A stretch of 25,000 bases of DNA from an uncultured Oscillospiraceae bacterium (GCA_910587255.1 CAJUKT010000030.1:1-25000); one strand, 5' to 3'. Positions 13,903-21,918 are shown, counted from the first letter of the stretch. Notes: generated by a model from the letters alone, not told the origin. Numbers and translations: made by a program.

Positions 13903-14478
13903 CTACCTCCACACCCGGGAGAACAGCTTGGCCGACGCAATTCCCACCGCCACCGAGACGGACGACGCCAGCCACACCGCCGGCAGGATGTCAAACGGGT
14001 TGGCGCTCCCCGCCGCCGCCCGCAGGGAGGCCACCGTGGTAGGGATGAGCTGTAATGACGCGGTGTTGGTGACCACCAGCATGCAAAGGCCGTCCGACGC
14101 CGTTCCGGGGCTGCGCCGGGCCATCAGCCGGGCCGCCTCCAGCCCCAGGGGGGTGGCCGCGTTGCCCAGCCCCAGCAGGTTGGCGGACAGGTTAGCGCTC
14201 ACCGCGTCCATCACCCCTTCGTCCCGGGCAAAGTCCGGGTACAGCCGCCTGACGGCGGGCCGGAGCAGCCGGGTCAGCCCCCGGGCAATGCCGGAGCGCT
14301 CCATCACCTCCATCACCCCCATCCACAGGCACAGCACCCCCATCATGGACAGGCACAGCTCCACCCCGGCCGCCGCCCCATCCAGCGCCCCCCGGGCCAC
14401 CGCCGGGCCGTTTCCCGTGGCCAGCCCGCACAGAATGGCCGCACCCACCATTGCCGTCCAGATCAGCGACATCGCCAT
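13903..14478 (-). CDS. spmA: Spore maturation protein SpmA
   Basis: A 191-aa membrane protein of the nucleoside-recognition (Gate) domain family. The motif CLSMMGVLCLWMGVMEVMERSG (about residues 42-63) and the block DAVSANLSANLLGLGNAATPLGLEAARLM (about 90-118) are typical of SpmA. ATG 14478 has GGGGGA about 8 bases upstream; an ATG two codons later is possible. It is the first gene of the spmA-spmB pair, presumably transcribed late in sporulation in the mother cell or forespore. The upstream sequence has a CGTATATATAG stretch that could be part of a sporulation-sigma -10, but I could not establish a -35. Confidence 0.95.
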   Translation of the reverse strand: MAMSLIWTAMVGAAILCGLATGNGPAVARGALDGAAAGVELCLSMMGVLCLWMGVMEVMERSGIARGLTRLLRPAVRRLYPDFARDEGVMDAVSANLSANLLGLGNAATPLGLEAARLMARRSPGTASDGLCMLVVTNTASLQLIPTTVASLRAAAGSANPFDILPAVWLASSVSVAVGIASAKLFSRVWR

Positions 14479-14608
14479 ATCTCGGTCCCCCCTTTGCTCG
14501 TCCCCCTATATATACGGCAGCGCGCACAAATTCATGTCCCAGGAAAAGGCCGCCATGGCACAATTCGACAGAGTTCCCAATAATTACGGATTTTCCCCAA
14601 TTTTTTGA

Positions 14609-14636
14609 TTGACAAAGTTATACGTTGTGTTATAAT
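14609..14636 (+). promoter_or_regulatory. Strong sigma-A promoter of the AbrB-family gene
   Basis: Perfect TTGACA (14609-14614) and TATAAT (14631-14636) are separated by 16 bp, inside an AT-rich patch. Confidence 0.85.
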
Positions 14637-14694
14637 AAAGGCGTAGTATGAGTTGTGAAAAAATTCATGCCATGGCGCAAGGAGGACACCGCAA

Positions 14695-14937
14695 ATGAAA
14701 GCAACCGGAATCGTTCGAAAAGTCGATGAGCTGGGGCGCATCGTATTGCCGATCGAGCTGCGCCGCACCCTGGACATCGCAGAGCGCGACCCCCTGGAAA
14801 TCTATGTGGACGGGCCTTCCATCATTTTGAACAAGTATCAGCCTGCCTGCATTTTCTGTGGGGATTCCCGCGAGATCACTTCCTTCAAGGGGAAAAATGT
14901 TTGCGTGAGCTGTCTGAAAGATCTGGGCAGCAAATAA
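14695..14937 (+). CDS. AbrB/SpoVT-family transition-state regulator with C-terminal Cys pairs
   Basis: An 80-aa DNA-binding protein. ATG 14695 follows AAGGAGG. Residues 1-47 form the swapped-hairpin AbrB domain, with MKATGIVRKVDELGRIVLP and ELRRTLDI as in B. subtilis AbrB. The C-terminal part carries CIFC (52-55) and CVSC (70-73), a CxxC-14-CxxC arrangement that looks like a small zinc ribbon. AbrB itself has only Cys54 there. AbrB represses transition-phase and sporulation genes during growth. The strong promoter suggests abundant expression. It lies next to rsmI, which is also its neighbour in B. subtilis close to the origin. Whether it is the master AbrB or one of several clostridial paralogues is not decided. 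Confidence 0.9.
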   Translation: MKATGIVRKVDELGRIVLPIELRRTLDIAERDPLEIYVDGPSIILNKYQPACIFCGDSREITSFKGKNVCVSCLKDLGSK

Positions 14938-14962
14938 TTCCCCGCCGCCCTACCGCTGTACG

Positions 14963-14990
14963 AAAAGCCGCCGGAATGGCGGCTTTTTTT
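14963..14990 (+). terminator. Rho-independent terminator of the AbrB-family gene
   Basis: The stem GCCGCC/GGCGGC with GGAAT loop is preceded by AAAA and followed by seven T's. On the minus strand it also has TTTT after the stem. Confidence 0.92.
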
Positions 14991-15148
14991 GTTTTCCCCT
15001 TTTTTCTGCGTTTTCACTTTTTCGACAAATTCCGCCCTCAATTTGCACGGTAAAATTTTCCAGACACATTATACCATACGTTATCATTTCCAGCCGCTGG
15101 CGACACAGGTAAGTATTGGCAGTAAATTTCCAAAAATGGGAACGGCAA

Positions 15149-15170
15149 AGCGGCGGGCCTCCCCGCCGCT
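15149..15170 (-). terminator. Probable terminator of rsmI
   Basis: Perfect 9-bp arms AGCGGCGGG/CCCGCCGCT with a 4-base loop lie 46 bp past the rsmI stop. Only TT follows directly on the minus strand, with a weaker T-containing stretch after, so efficiency is uncertain. Confidence 0.6.
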
Positions 15171-15215
15171 CCCCTTAGGCGCTGTTTGGACATGTTGGCA
15201 ATTTTCAAGCAGGCC

Positions 15216-16052
15216 CTAGTCCCGCTCCCGCTCCAGCATCTGATTGTACAGCTCGCGCCTTTTCACCCCGAACTCCTCCGCCGCCTGGGCCGCCGCCTGC
15301 TTCAGGGGCAGCCCCGCCCGGCGCAGCTCCTCCGCCCGGGCCAGGGCCCCATCCCCGTCCGGCGCCTCCTCCTGGGCGGGGCGGCCCGCCGCCACCAGCA
15401 CAAACTCCCCCCGGGGCTCCTGGGCGGCGTAGCGCGCCTGGGCCTCCCCAATGGTGGTGCGCAGCACCTCCTCGTGGAGCTTGGTCAGCTCCCGGCACAC
15501 CGCCAGGCGGCGGTCCGGGCCAAGGGCGTCCGCCAGATCGTCCAGGGTGGCGCGCAGCTTGTGGGGGGCCTCGTAGAAGATCATGGTGCGCGTCTCGTCC
15601 GCCAGGGCGTCCAGCCGGGCCCGGCGGTTTTTCTTGTTCAGCGGCAGGAACCCCTCGAAGGCAAACCGCCCGGTGGGCAGGCCGGACACCGACAGCGCCA
15701 CCGTCAGAGCGCAGGGCCCTGGGATGGCCTCCACCTCCACCCCGCCGGCGGCGCACAGGGCCACCAGGTCCTCCCCAGGGTCGGAGATGGCGGGGGTGCC
15801 CGCGTCGGTCACCAGGGCGCAGCTCTCCCCCCCCTGCAAGCGCCGCAGGATGGCGGCGCCCGCCGTCTCGCAGTTGTGGCGGTGGTAGGCGGTCATGGGC
15901 TTTTTCAGCTCCAGGTGGTTGAGCAGCTTTACCGTCACCCGGGTGTCCTCCGCGGCGATGAAGTCCGCCCCCTCCAAAATCTCCGCCGCCCGGCGGCTGA
16001 TGTCGCCCAGGTTCCCGATGGGGGTGGGCACCAGATAGAGCTTCCCGGCCAT
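15216..16052 (-). CDS. rsmI: 16S rRNA (cytidine-1402-2'-O)-methyltransferase
   Basis: A 278-aa cytoplasmic SAM-dependent methyltransferase that 2'-O-methylates C1402 in the ribosomal decoding centre. The N-terminal LYLVPTPIGNLGDISRRA (about residues 5-22), AAEDTRVTVKLLNHL, the glycine loop VTDAGTPAISDPG (about 81-93) and the IPGPCALTVALSVSGLP stretch (about 109-125) are all diagnostic of RsmI (tetrapyrrole-methylase fold). Length is normal. ATG 16052 has AAGGAGG upstream. It is separated from tex by a 141-bp hairpin-rich gap. It is convergent with the AbrB-family gene. Confidence 0.96.
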   Translation of the reverse strand: MAGKLYLVPTPIGNLGDISRRAAEILEGADFIAAEDTRVTVKLLNHLELKKPMTAYHRHNCETAGAAILRRLQGGESCALVTDAGTPAISDPGEDLVALCAAGGVEVEAIPGPCALTVALSVSGLPTGRFAFEGFLPLNKKNRRARLDALADETRTMIFYEAPHKLRATLDDLADALGPDRRLAVCRELTKLHEEVLRTTIGEAQARYAAQEPRGEFVLVAAGRPAQEEAPDGDGALARAEELRRAGLPLKQAAAQAAEEFGVKRRELYNQMLERERD

Positions 16053-16074
16053 GTCAGGCCCTCCTTTTTACTCG

Positions 16075-16150
16075 CCCGGGATATGGTCGCCATCCCCGGG
16101 CCATGCTGTTCCCTTCCAGGGCCGTCCCGAGGCGTCGCGCCGGGACTGGA
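16075..16150. other. Hairpin-rich gap between tex and rsmI
   Basis: A compound inverted repeat has CCCGGG arms (16075-16080, 16095-16100) and an inner ATGG/CCAT pair. A second has GTCCCG/CGGGAC arms (about 16122-16144). No T tract follows either on the minus strand. They could separate tex and rsmI mRNAs or be leader structure of rsmI. Confidence 0.4.
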
Positions 16151-16193
16151 TGCGGGCGCAGGAAAACGCCCGGCGTGAAGCCCCGCCCGCGGG

Positions 16194-18353
16194 CTATTTC
16201 ACCTGGTCCTTTCGCATGGTCAGCGAGATGCGCTTTTTCTTCTCGTCCACTTCCCTCACCCACACCGTCACCACGTCCCCTACGCTGAGCACCTGGGAGG
16301 GGTGTTTGATGAAGCGGTCACAGATCTGGCTGATGTGCACCAGCCCGTCCTGGTGGACGCCGATATCCACAAACGCCCCGAAGTCGATGACGTTGCGCAC
16401 CGTGCCCTTCAGCTCCATGCCGGGCTTCAGGTCCTTCACGTCCAGCACATCGGTGCGCAGCACCGGGGCGGGCAGCTCGTCCCGGGGGTCCCGCCCCGGC
16501 TTGACCAGCTCCGCCGCCACGTCCAGCAGGGTGGGCACCCCCACGCCGCACGCCGCAGCCGCTTTTTCCTCCCCGTAGGCCGTCAGCCGGCCCTTCAGGT
16601 CGCCCAGCTTCCCCGCCCTCACGTCGGCCATGTCATGGCCGCACAGCGCCAGCAGCTTTTCCGCTGCGGCGTAGCTCTCCGGGTGGACGGCGGTATTGTC
16701 CAAGGGGGACTTGCTCTCCGGCACCCGCAGGAAGCCCGCGCACTGCTCAAAGGCCTTCGGGCCCAGTTTCGGCACCTTTAAAATCTGCTTCCGGGTGGTA
16801 AAGGGGCCGTTGTCCTCCCGGTACTTCACAATATTTTTTGCCGTGGTGCCGTTCAGCCCTGCCACCCGGGTGAGCAGCGGTGCGGAGGCGGTGTTCACGT
16901 CCACCCCCACCGCGTTCACGCAGTCCTCCACCACCCCGTCCAGCGCCTCGCCCAGCCTGGCCTGGGGCATGTCGTGCTGGTACTGGCCCACGCCGATGGA
17001 TTTGGGGTCGATTTTCACCAGCTCCGCCAGGGGGTCCTGGAGCCGCCGGGCGATGGACACCGCCGAACGAAGATTCACATCGAACTCGGGGAACTCCTCC
17101 GCCGCCAGCTTGGACGCGGAGTACACCGACGCCCCCGCCTCGTTCACAATGGCGTAGCTCACCCCGCCCCCCACCTTGCGGATCAGCTCCACCGCCATCT
17201 GCTCCGTCTCCCGGCTGGCGGTGCCGTTGCCGATGGCGATATGGGCCACCTTATGCCTTCTGATGAGGACGGCCAGCTTATCAATGGCCTCGTTCTTCCC
17301 CCGCTCCCCGTGGGTGGGGTAGACCACCGTGGTGTCCAGCACCTTGCCGGTGGGGTCAACTACCGCCACTTTACACCCCATGCGGTAGCCCGGGTCCAGC
17401 CCCATAGTGACAAAGCCCTTCACCGGGGGCTGCATAAGCAGGGGCTTCAAATTGAGGGCAAACTGGCCGATGGCCCCCTCGTTGGCCCGATCCGTCAACT
17501 CGGAGCGTACCTCCCGCTCCAAGGAGGGGGCGATCAGCCGGTCATAGGCATCCTCGGCGGCGGCCTTCACAAACTCCATAGCCGCCCTTCCGGGCACCAC
17601 CCTGCGCCGCAGGGCCACCAGGGCAGTCTCCCGGTCCATCTCCACGCCGGCCTTGAGGATTTCCTCCCGCTCCCCCCGGTTTATGGCGAGAATTTGATGC
17701 CCTTGGGTTTTGGACAGCGGACTTGAAAACTCATAGTATAGGCGGTATACGCTGTCCTCCGCATCCTTGGCCGCCGCCTTGGAGGTAATGGCCGCCCGCC
17801 GCCAGTACAGCTCCCGCAGCATCCCACGCACGCCTGCGTCGTCGGAGATCAGCTCGGCGATGATGTCTGAGGCCCCTTGCAGGGCGTCCTGGACGGTCTC
17901 CACCCCCTTCTCAGGGTCGATGTAGTCCTGGGCGGCCCCCTCCATGTCCACCGCCGGGCCCTGGGCAAAAGCCAGCAGGGCCAGCGGCTCCAGCCCCTTC
18001 TCCTTGGCCATGGCAGCCCGGGTGCGGCGCTTCTGCTTATAGGGCCTGTAAAGGTCTTCCACCTCCGCCAGGGTGGCGGCGGCGTCAATGGCGGCGGAAA
18101 GCTCGTCCGTCAGCTTCCCCTGGTTCTCAATGGACTGCTTCACCTCATCCCGGCGGTCCTGCAAATTGCGCAGGTACTGCAAGCGGTCCGCCAGCTGGCG
18201 GATGAGCTGGTCGTCCATGACCCCGTGGAGCTCCTTGCGGTAGCGGGCGATGAAGGGGACGGTGTTCCCCTCGTCCAGCAGGGTAATGATGTTCTCGATG
18301 TGCTGCTCCGGGCGGTCCAGCTCCCGGGCCAAAATTTGTATTATTGTCTCCAT
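16194..18353 (-). CDS. tex: Tex-family S1 RNA-binding transcription accessory protein
   Basis: A 719-aa protein of the usual Tex length and domain order. It has an N-terminal helical region with DEGNTVPFIARYRKELHG (about residues 28-45), a YqgF/RuvC-like RNase H fold (about 317-445, TMGLDPGYRMGCKVAVVD), tandem helix-hairpin-helix motifs (about 485-555, DVNTASAPLLTRVAGLN and KVPKLGPKAFEQ), and a C-terminal S1 domain (about 643-712, GTVRNVIDFGAFVDIGVHQDG..HISQ). Tex binds nucleic acid and affects transcription; its exact activity is debated. ATG 18353 has AAGGAG 6 bases upstream and a perfect promoter further up. It is probably monocistronic or followed by rsmI. Confidence 0.96.
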   Translation of the reverse strand: METIIQILARELDRPEQHIENIITLLDEGNTVPFIARYRKELHGVMDDQLIRQLADRLQYLRNLQDRRDEVKQSIENQGKLTDELSAAIDAAATLAEVEDLYRPYKQKRRTRAAMAKEKGLEPLALLAFAQGPAVDMEGAAQDYIDPEKGVETVQDALQGASDIIAELISDDAGVRGMLRELYWRRAAITSKAAAKDAEDSVYRLYYEFSSPLSKTQGHQILAINRGEREEILKAGVEMDRETALVALRRRVVPGRAAMEFVKAAAEDAYDRLIAPSLEREVRSELTDRANEGAIGQFALNLKPLLMQPPVKGFVTMGLDPGYRMGCKVAVVDPTGKVLDTTVVYPTHGERGKNEAIDKLAVLIRRHKVAHIAIGNGTASRETEQMAVELIRKVGGGVSYAIVNEAGASVYSASKLAAEEFPEFDVNLRSAVSIARRLQDPLAELVKIDPKSIGVGQYQHDMPQARLGEALDGVVEDCVNAVGVDVNTASAPLLTRVAGLNGTTAKNIVKYREDNGPFTTRKQILKVPKLGPKAFEQCAGFLRVPESKSPLDNTAVHPESYAAAEKLLALCGHDMADVRAGKLGDLKGRLTAYGEEKAAAACGVGVPTLLDVAAELVKPGRDPRDELPAPVLRTDVLDVKDLKPGMELKGTVRNVIDFGAFVDIGVHQDGLVHISQICDRFIKHPSQVLSVGDVVTVWVREVDEKKKRISLTMRKDQVK

Positions 18354-18450
18354 TTATGTCTCCTTGTTATGGTTTCCGCGGTGGCCGGCCGCCTGTTCAC
18401 TTCTGTATTGCTGCCTCCCCGCCGCCCGGCCCTTTGTATCGTGCGTTTTC

Positions 18451-18479
18451 ATGATAGCATTTCCCCGAAAAGCTGTCAA
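18451..18479 (-). promoter_or_regulatory. Sigma-A promoter of tex
   Basis: On the minus strand TTGACA (18479-18474), a 17-bp spacer and TATCAT (18456-18451) lie 98 bp before the tex start. Confidence 0.85.
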
Positions 18480-18494
18480 TCCTCCCGCCCCCGC

Positions 18495-18526
18495 AAAAGC
18501 GCCCCCCGGCTGTGCCGGGGGGCGCT
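18495..18526 (-). terminator. Terminator of the tryptophan ABC transporter operon
   Basis: Perfect 13-bp arms AGCGCCCCCCGGC/GCCGGGGGGCGCT with a TGT loop begin 6 bp past the ATPase gene and are followed by TTTT on the minus strand. Confidence 0.9.
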
Positions 18527-18531
18527 CCCAT

Positions 18532-19335
18532 TCAGTCTGACAGCAGCATACGGTCGTTGTCCAGCTCGCGGCCCGTCCCCGCCCGGAACCGGCGCAGCAG
18601 GTCGTCCACCGTCATGCCCGCCCGCTCCTCCCCGGACACGTCCAGCACGATGTTCCCGTCCGCCATCATCAGCGTGCGGCTGCCCAGCTCCAGGGCCTGC
18701 TTCATGTTGTGGGTGACCATGAGGCAGGTGATGCGGTTGTCCGCCACGATGGTCCGGGTGAGCTCCAGCACCTTTTCCGCCGTGCCCGGGTCCAGGGCGG
18801 CGGTGTGCTCGTCCAGCAGCAGCAGCTTGGGGGTGACCAGGGTGGCCATCAGCAGGGTGAGGGCCTGGCGCTGTCCGCCGGACAGCAGCCCCACCGGCTG
18901 GCGCATCCGGTCCTCAAGCCCCATGCCCAGCAGCTTGAGCTTTTCGGCAAAAAACTCCTTGTCCCTCCTTCGGATGCGGCTGAAGGGGTTGGTCCTCTCC
19001 TGCGCGGAGCGCAGGTAGGCCAGGGCCAGATTCTCCTCAATGGTCATGGACGGCGCGGTACCCCGGAGGGGGTCCTGAAACAGCCGCCCGATGACCACGC
19101 TGCGCCGGTGGTCGGGGGTAAAGGTGATGTCCCTGCCATCCAGGGCGATGGAACCACTGTCCACGGTGAAGATGCCCGCGATGGCGCCCAGCAGGGTGGA
19201 CTTGCCCGCCCCGTTGGAGCCGATGATGGAGGCGAAATCCCCCGGCTTCAGGTGGAGGGACAGGCCGCGCAGCGCCGTCTTTTCGTTGACGGTGCCCGGA
19301 TTGAAGGTTTTGGAGATGTGGTCAATGCGCAGCAT
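18532..19335 (-). CDS. trpZ: ABC transporter ATPase of a tryptophan-type system
   Basis: A 267-aa ABC ATPase. ATG 19335 lies one base past the permease stop (TGATATG) with AGGGGGG upstream, so translation is coupled; an upstream frame start is rejected. Motifs: Walker A GSNGAGKST (about residues 38-46), Q-loop in FQDP, signature LLSGGQRQALTLLMA, Walker B LLLLDEHTAALDP and H-loop VTHN. The LDEHTAALDP form is typical of the ATPase associated with PF04392-type binding proteins. It energises the permease encoded just upstream. The tryptophan assignment rests on the T-box specifier and not on this protein. Confidence 0.9.
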   Translation of the reverse strand: MLRIDHISKTFNPGTVNEKTALRGLSLHLKPGDFASIIGSNGAGKSTLLGAIAGIFTVDSGSIALDGRDITFTPDHRRSVVIGRLFQDPLRGTAPSMTIEENLALAYLRSAQERTNPFSRIRRRDKEFFAEKLKLLGMGLEDRMRQPVGLLSGGQRQALTLLMATLVTPKLLLLDEHTAALDPGTAEKVLELTRTIVADNRITCLMVTHNMKQALELGSRTLMMADGNIVLDVSGEERAGMTVDDLLRRFRAGTGRELDNDRMLLSD

Positions 19336-19336
19336 A

Positions 19337-20245
19337 TCAGCGCCCCCCCTTCCGGCCGGCGGCAATCCTGCGCCTCTGAAGGCCCGCCCCGGCCTTGATG
19401 GCAGGCGCCGCGATGGCCAGGGCCACCACCAGGGCGGTGACCAGCTTCAAGCACTCGATGGGCACGATCCTGGTGTTGAGCACTGCGGCGTAGATGAAGC
19501 GGTAGACCACGGACCCCGCCATGACGGCCAGGATGCCCCTGCCTATCCCCCCCCGGCCCACCACCGTCTCGCCAATGATAAGGCAGGCCAGGCCGATGAC
19601 CACGATGCCCGCGCCCATGTTGGTGTCCACCGTCTTCTGGTACTGGCCCACCACCGCGCCGGACAGCCCCGTGAGGGCGTTGGCCAGGCACAGCCCCACC
19701 GTCACCGTAAAGGCCGGGTTGACGGAGGAGGAGCGCACCATGTCCCGGTTGTCGCCGGTGGCCCGGATGGACAGGCCCAGCCGGGTGCCCAGAAACAGCC
19801 ACAGCAGCGCGCCCGCCGCCGCCGTGATGCAGGCGGACAGCAGCAGCTCGTACCACTCCCCGCCCACCCCGGCCGCCCGGAGCAGGGTGAACACGGTGTC
19901 CGCCCGGAGCAGACTGGCGTTGGACTTCCACCCCATGGCCATCAGGTTGACGGTATACAGCCCGGTGTTGGTGATGATGCCCGCCAGGATGGAGGGCACC
20001 CCCAGGCGGGTCTGCAAAAAGGCGGTGACAAAGCCCGCGCAGGCCCCCGCCGCCATAGCCGCCGGGATGGCCAGGATGGGGTGGCCCGCCGCCGTCAGCG
20101 TCACCGACACCGCCGCCCCCAGCACAAAGCTGCCGTCGGTGGTCAAATCGGCGATATCCAGAATGCGGTAGCTCAAAAACAGCGCCATGGCCACCAGGGC
20201 GTATTGGAATCCCAGCTCCAGGGCGGTCTGTACGATTTGTAACAC
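19337..20245 (-). CDS. trpY: ABC transporter permease of a tryptophan-type system
   Basis: A 302-aa permease with eight or more hydrophobic segments, related to the branched-chain amino-acid LivH/RbsC-like group. GTG 20245 is preferred: GAGAGGAG lies 7 bases upstream and the family start (ALELGFQYALVAMALFLSYRILD) follows directly. An ATG at 20302 directly abuts the stop of the VOC remnant and is possible. The stretch ILDIADLTTDGSFVLGAAVS (about residues 28-47) and GIVVIGLACLIIGETVVG are typical. It forms the membrane channel with the adjacent ATPase and receives substrate from the binding lipoprotein encoded upstream. Confidence 0.9.
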   Translation of the reverse strand: MLQIVQTALELGFQYALVAMALFLSYRILDIADLTTDGSFVLGAAVSVTLTAAGHPILAIPAAMAAGACAGFVTAFLQTRLGVPSILAGIITNTGLYTVNLMAMGWKSNASLLRADTVFTLLRAAGVGGEWYELLLSACITAAAGALLWLFLGTRLGLSIRATGDNRDMVRSSSVNPAFTVTVGLCLANALTGLSGAVVGQYQKTVDTNMGAGIVVIGLACLIIGETVVGRGGIGRGILAVMAGSVVYRFIYAAVLNTRIVPIECLKLVTALVVALAIAAPAIKAGAGLQRRRIAAGRKGGR

Positions 20246-20270
20246 GGTTTTTCGCTCCTCTCGCGCCCCC

Positions 20271-20289
20271 GCCCCGGTGATGCCGGGGC
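20271..20289. other. Intercistronic GC hairpin before the permease
   Basis: The arms GCCCCGG and CCGGGGC enclose a 5-base loop between the binding-protein and permease genes. Without a T tract it may protect the upstream mRNA, giving more binding protein than permease. Confidence 0.5.
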
Positions 20290-20302
20290 GGAGGCTTCTC
20301 AT

Positions 20303-20464
20303 TTAACCCTTTCTCGTACTCCCAATCTCAAGCAGATTTCCTTCGGGGCCGGCCACATAAAAGCTTCGGATGCCAAACGGATACGCCACCGGCCCTCCGG
20401 CCGGAAAGAGCGCCGCCAGCAGGCCCACACCCGTGCGCACATCTTTTCCAATCACAGTTCTCAT
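20303..20464 (-). pseudogene. C-terminal remnant of a VOC/glyoxalase-family gene
   Basis: Translating the gap between the binding-protein and permease genes on the minus strand from ATG 20464 gives a 53-aa peptide. It ends YPFGIRSFYVAGPEGNLLEI plus GSTRKG and a TAA at 20305-20303. The pattern G.R.FYV..P.GNL.EI is the end of vicinal-oxygen-chelate (glyoxalase/bleomycin resistance) proteins, including the usual metal-binding Glu. The frame stays open upstream for about 20 more codons (to about 20519) but the N-terminal half of a VOC domain, normally about 120 aa, is absent. No ribosome binding site is convincing. It looks like a decayed gene trapped inside the operon, perhaps by insertion of the transporter genes. 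Confidence 0.65.
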
Positions 20465-20519
20465 CTCCGCTGCCGGTTCGAATCTGTCCGTCTGTATGCG
20501 CCCCGCGCCATCAGGCGGC

Positions 20520-21560
20520 TCAGTCCTCGGTGGTGACGACCTCCACCACGGTGCCCATGGTGCTGAACACAGAGTAGTCGGCGCCCAGCCCCGCAGCGGT
20601 CTCCGTGTTGACGGTGATGATGCCGCCGTCCATCAGATAGAAATCCTCCATGCCGTCCATGCCCTGGGCGATCACCTGGTATGCCAGGCCCGCTGTGCGC
20701 CGGCCCACATCGGTGTAATTCACGCCGCAGGTGGTAAAGGCGCCGTTGCGCACAAAGGAGTCCGCCCCGGTGTAATGGGGGATGCCCGCCTGGATCAGGT
20801 CCTCATAGATGGCCAGCTCGGCCGTGGCGATGATGTTGTCGGTGGGGGTAAAGATGGCGTCCACCCCCTCGGCAATGAGGGCGGAGACGGCGGTAATCAC
20901 TTCGTCATTGGTGTTGGCGGTCCGCTCCACATATGCGATTCCCCTGCTCTCCAGGGTGGCGATGGCCTCGGCGATGGGCTTGGCCGAGTTGACCTCGGAC
21001 AGGGAGTACAGCAGCCCCACCTTTTTGAGCTCCGGGTCCTGGGCCAGCATCATGTCGATGATGAAGCGGGTGTTCAGCGCGTCGCTGGTGCCGGTCACAT
21101 AGGGGAGCCCGGTGAGCCCGGCCGCCTCCGGGTCGGAGACGGTGGCAAACACCACGGGGGTCTGGCTGTCCTCGGCACTGGCGGCGGCGATCTGGGCGGC
21201 GGTGGTGGCGATGGGGATAATCACGTCCGCCTTGTCGGCGACGGCCTGGTCGGCCAGCTGCTTCAGGGTGCTCTGATCCCCCTGGCCGGAGGTGGTGTGG
21301 TATTGGATGGTCACCTTATTGTCCTCGGCCAGCTGGGCCAGCTCCGCCTCAATGGCCTGGGCGATCTCGTCCAGGGAGGGGTGTTCCATCTGCTTGATGA
21401 TGGCCACGCTATAGACGGCCTGGCTGGGCTCGGCGGAACCGTCCACGCTCGACGAAGGTCCGCCCGGCTCAGAGGCTGGGCCGCAGGCGCACAGGGACAG
21501 GGTTAGGGCCGCGGCGGCGGCAATGGCGAGGAGCCTCTTCATGGTGTTGTGCTTTTTCAT
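20520..21560 (-). CDS. trpX: ABC transporter substrate-binding lipoprotein, tryptophan-type
   Basis: A 346-aa secreted lipoprotein of the ABC_sub_bind (PF04392) family. ATG 21560 has GGAGG 8 bases upstream. A longer frame to 21731 runs through the T-box and is an artefact. The signal peptide ends LSLCACG with the likely lipidated Cys26, followed by a Ser/Pro/Gly-rich linker. The two-lobed domain begins YSVAIIKQMEHPSLDEIAQ and contains ADVIIPIATTAAQIAAAS and PVVFATVSDPEAAGL, family hallmarks. It is the first gene of the transporter operon and directly downstream of a T-box that reads Trp, so it probably binds tryptophan or a related compound. Confidence 0.93.
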   Translation of the reverse strand: MKKHNTMKRLLAIAAAAALTLSLCACGPASEPGGPSSSVDGSAEPSQAVYSVAIIKQMEHPSLDEIAQAIEAELAQLAEDNKVTIQYHTTSGQGDQSTLKQLADQAVADKADVIIPIATTAAQIAAASAEDSQTPVVFATVSDPEAAGLTGLPYVTGTSDALNTRFIIDMMLAQDPELKKVGLLYSLSEVNSAKPIAEAIATLESRGIAYVERTANTNDEVITAVSALIAEGVDAIFTPTDNIIATAELAIYEDLIQAGIPHYTGADSFVRNGAFTTCGVNYTDVGRRTAGLAYQVIAQGMDGMEDFYLMDGGIITVNTETAAGLGADYSVFSTMGTVVEVVTTED

Positions 21561-21626
21561 GTTCTTTTCCTCCAAAAAAATATTTTGGGCGGCAGATGAA
21601 CCCCGCCTTGCCAGCAGCGGGGGAGG

Positions 21627-21912
21627 AAAAAGAAAATAGCCTTCGTCCCCCCATGGGACAAAAGCCATTGCTTCTGCGATACCACCCAAATTGACGTTGA
21701 AAAACGTCCGCTCGCTTACGCGTACCATCATACGCGCCCCGGTGGATAACGGGTGGGTGCCCGTCGGTCCCTACTTGGCCCAAGCCGTTCGGTCCGCCCT
21801 CCGAAGTCCATTCGCCGGCCGCTCGCCGCCCCGTTCCCACCATCGGGGGCTCTCTGAAGGTCTGCCGCGCCGGGTACTTCTCTCCGTCACTGGTTTGGTG
21901 TGTTTGGTTGTT
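21627..21912 (-). promoter_or_regulatory. T-box riboswitch, specifier UGG (tryptophan)
   Basis: On the minus strand the leader has a Stem I region with AG-bulge-like AGAGAG and the distal loop GGTGGGAA, then GAATGGAC in which TGG at 21810-21808 is placed as the specifier codon for Trp. A stem III-like hairpin (GACGTT/AACGTC) follows. The T-box proper reads GGGTGGTATCGCAG (21687-21674). Downstream, GGCTTTTGTCCC (21666-21655) pairs with GGGACGAAGGCT (21649-21638), followed by ATTTTCTTTTT, as the terminator. Uncharged tRNA-Trp is expected to allow read-through into the transporter genes. Confidence 0.88.
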
Positions 21913-21918
21913 GTTGTC

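Noticed and set aside
14479..14530. Sporulation-sigma promoter before spmA (CGTATATATAG)
   Set aside because: Only a loose match to a sigma-E or sigma-G -10 and no convincing -35.
14838..15041. 67-aa minus-strand frame opposite the AbrB 3' end
   Set aside because: Non-ATG start (TTG), no ribosome binding site, passes through the terminator.
20370..21506. Long plus-strand frame opposite the binding-protein gene
   Set aside because: Shadow of the real gene, low-complexity Gly/His/Val-rich translation.
20520..21731. Longer version of the binding-protein gene starting at 21731
   Set aside because: The extra 57 codons lie in the T-box and its terminator; the ATG at 21560 has a good ribosome binding site and signal peptide.
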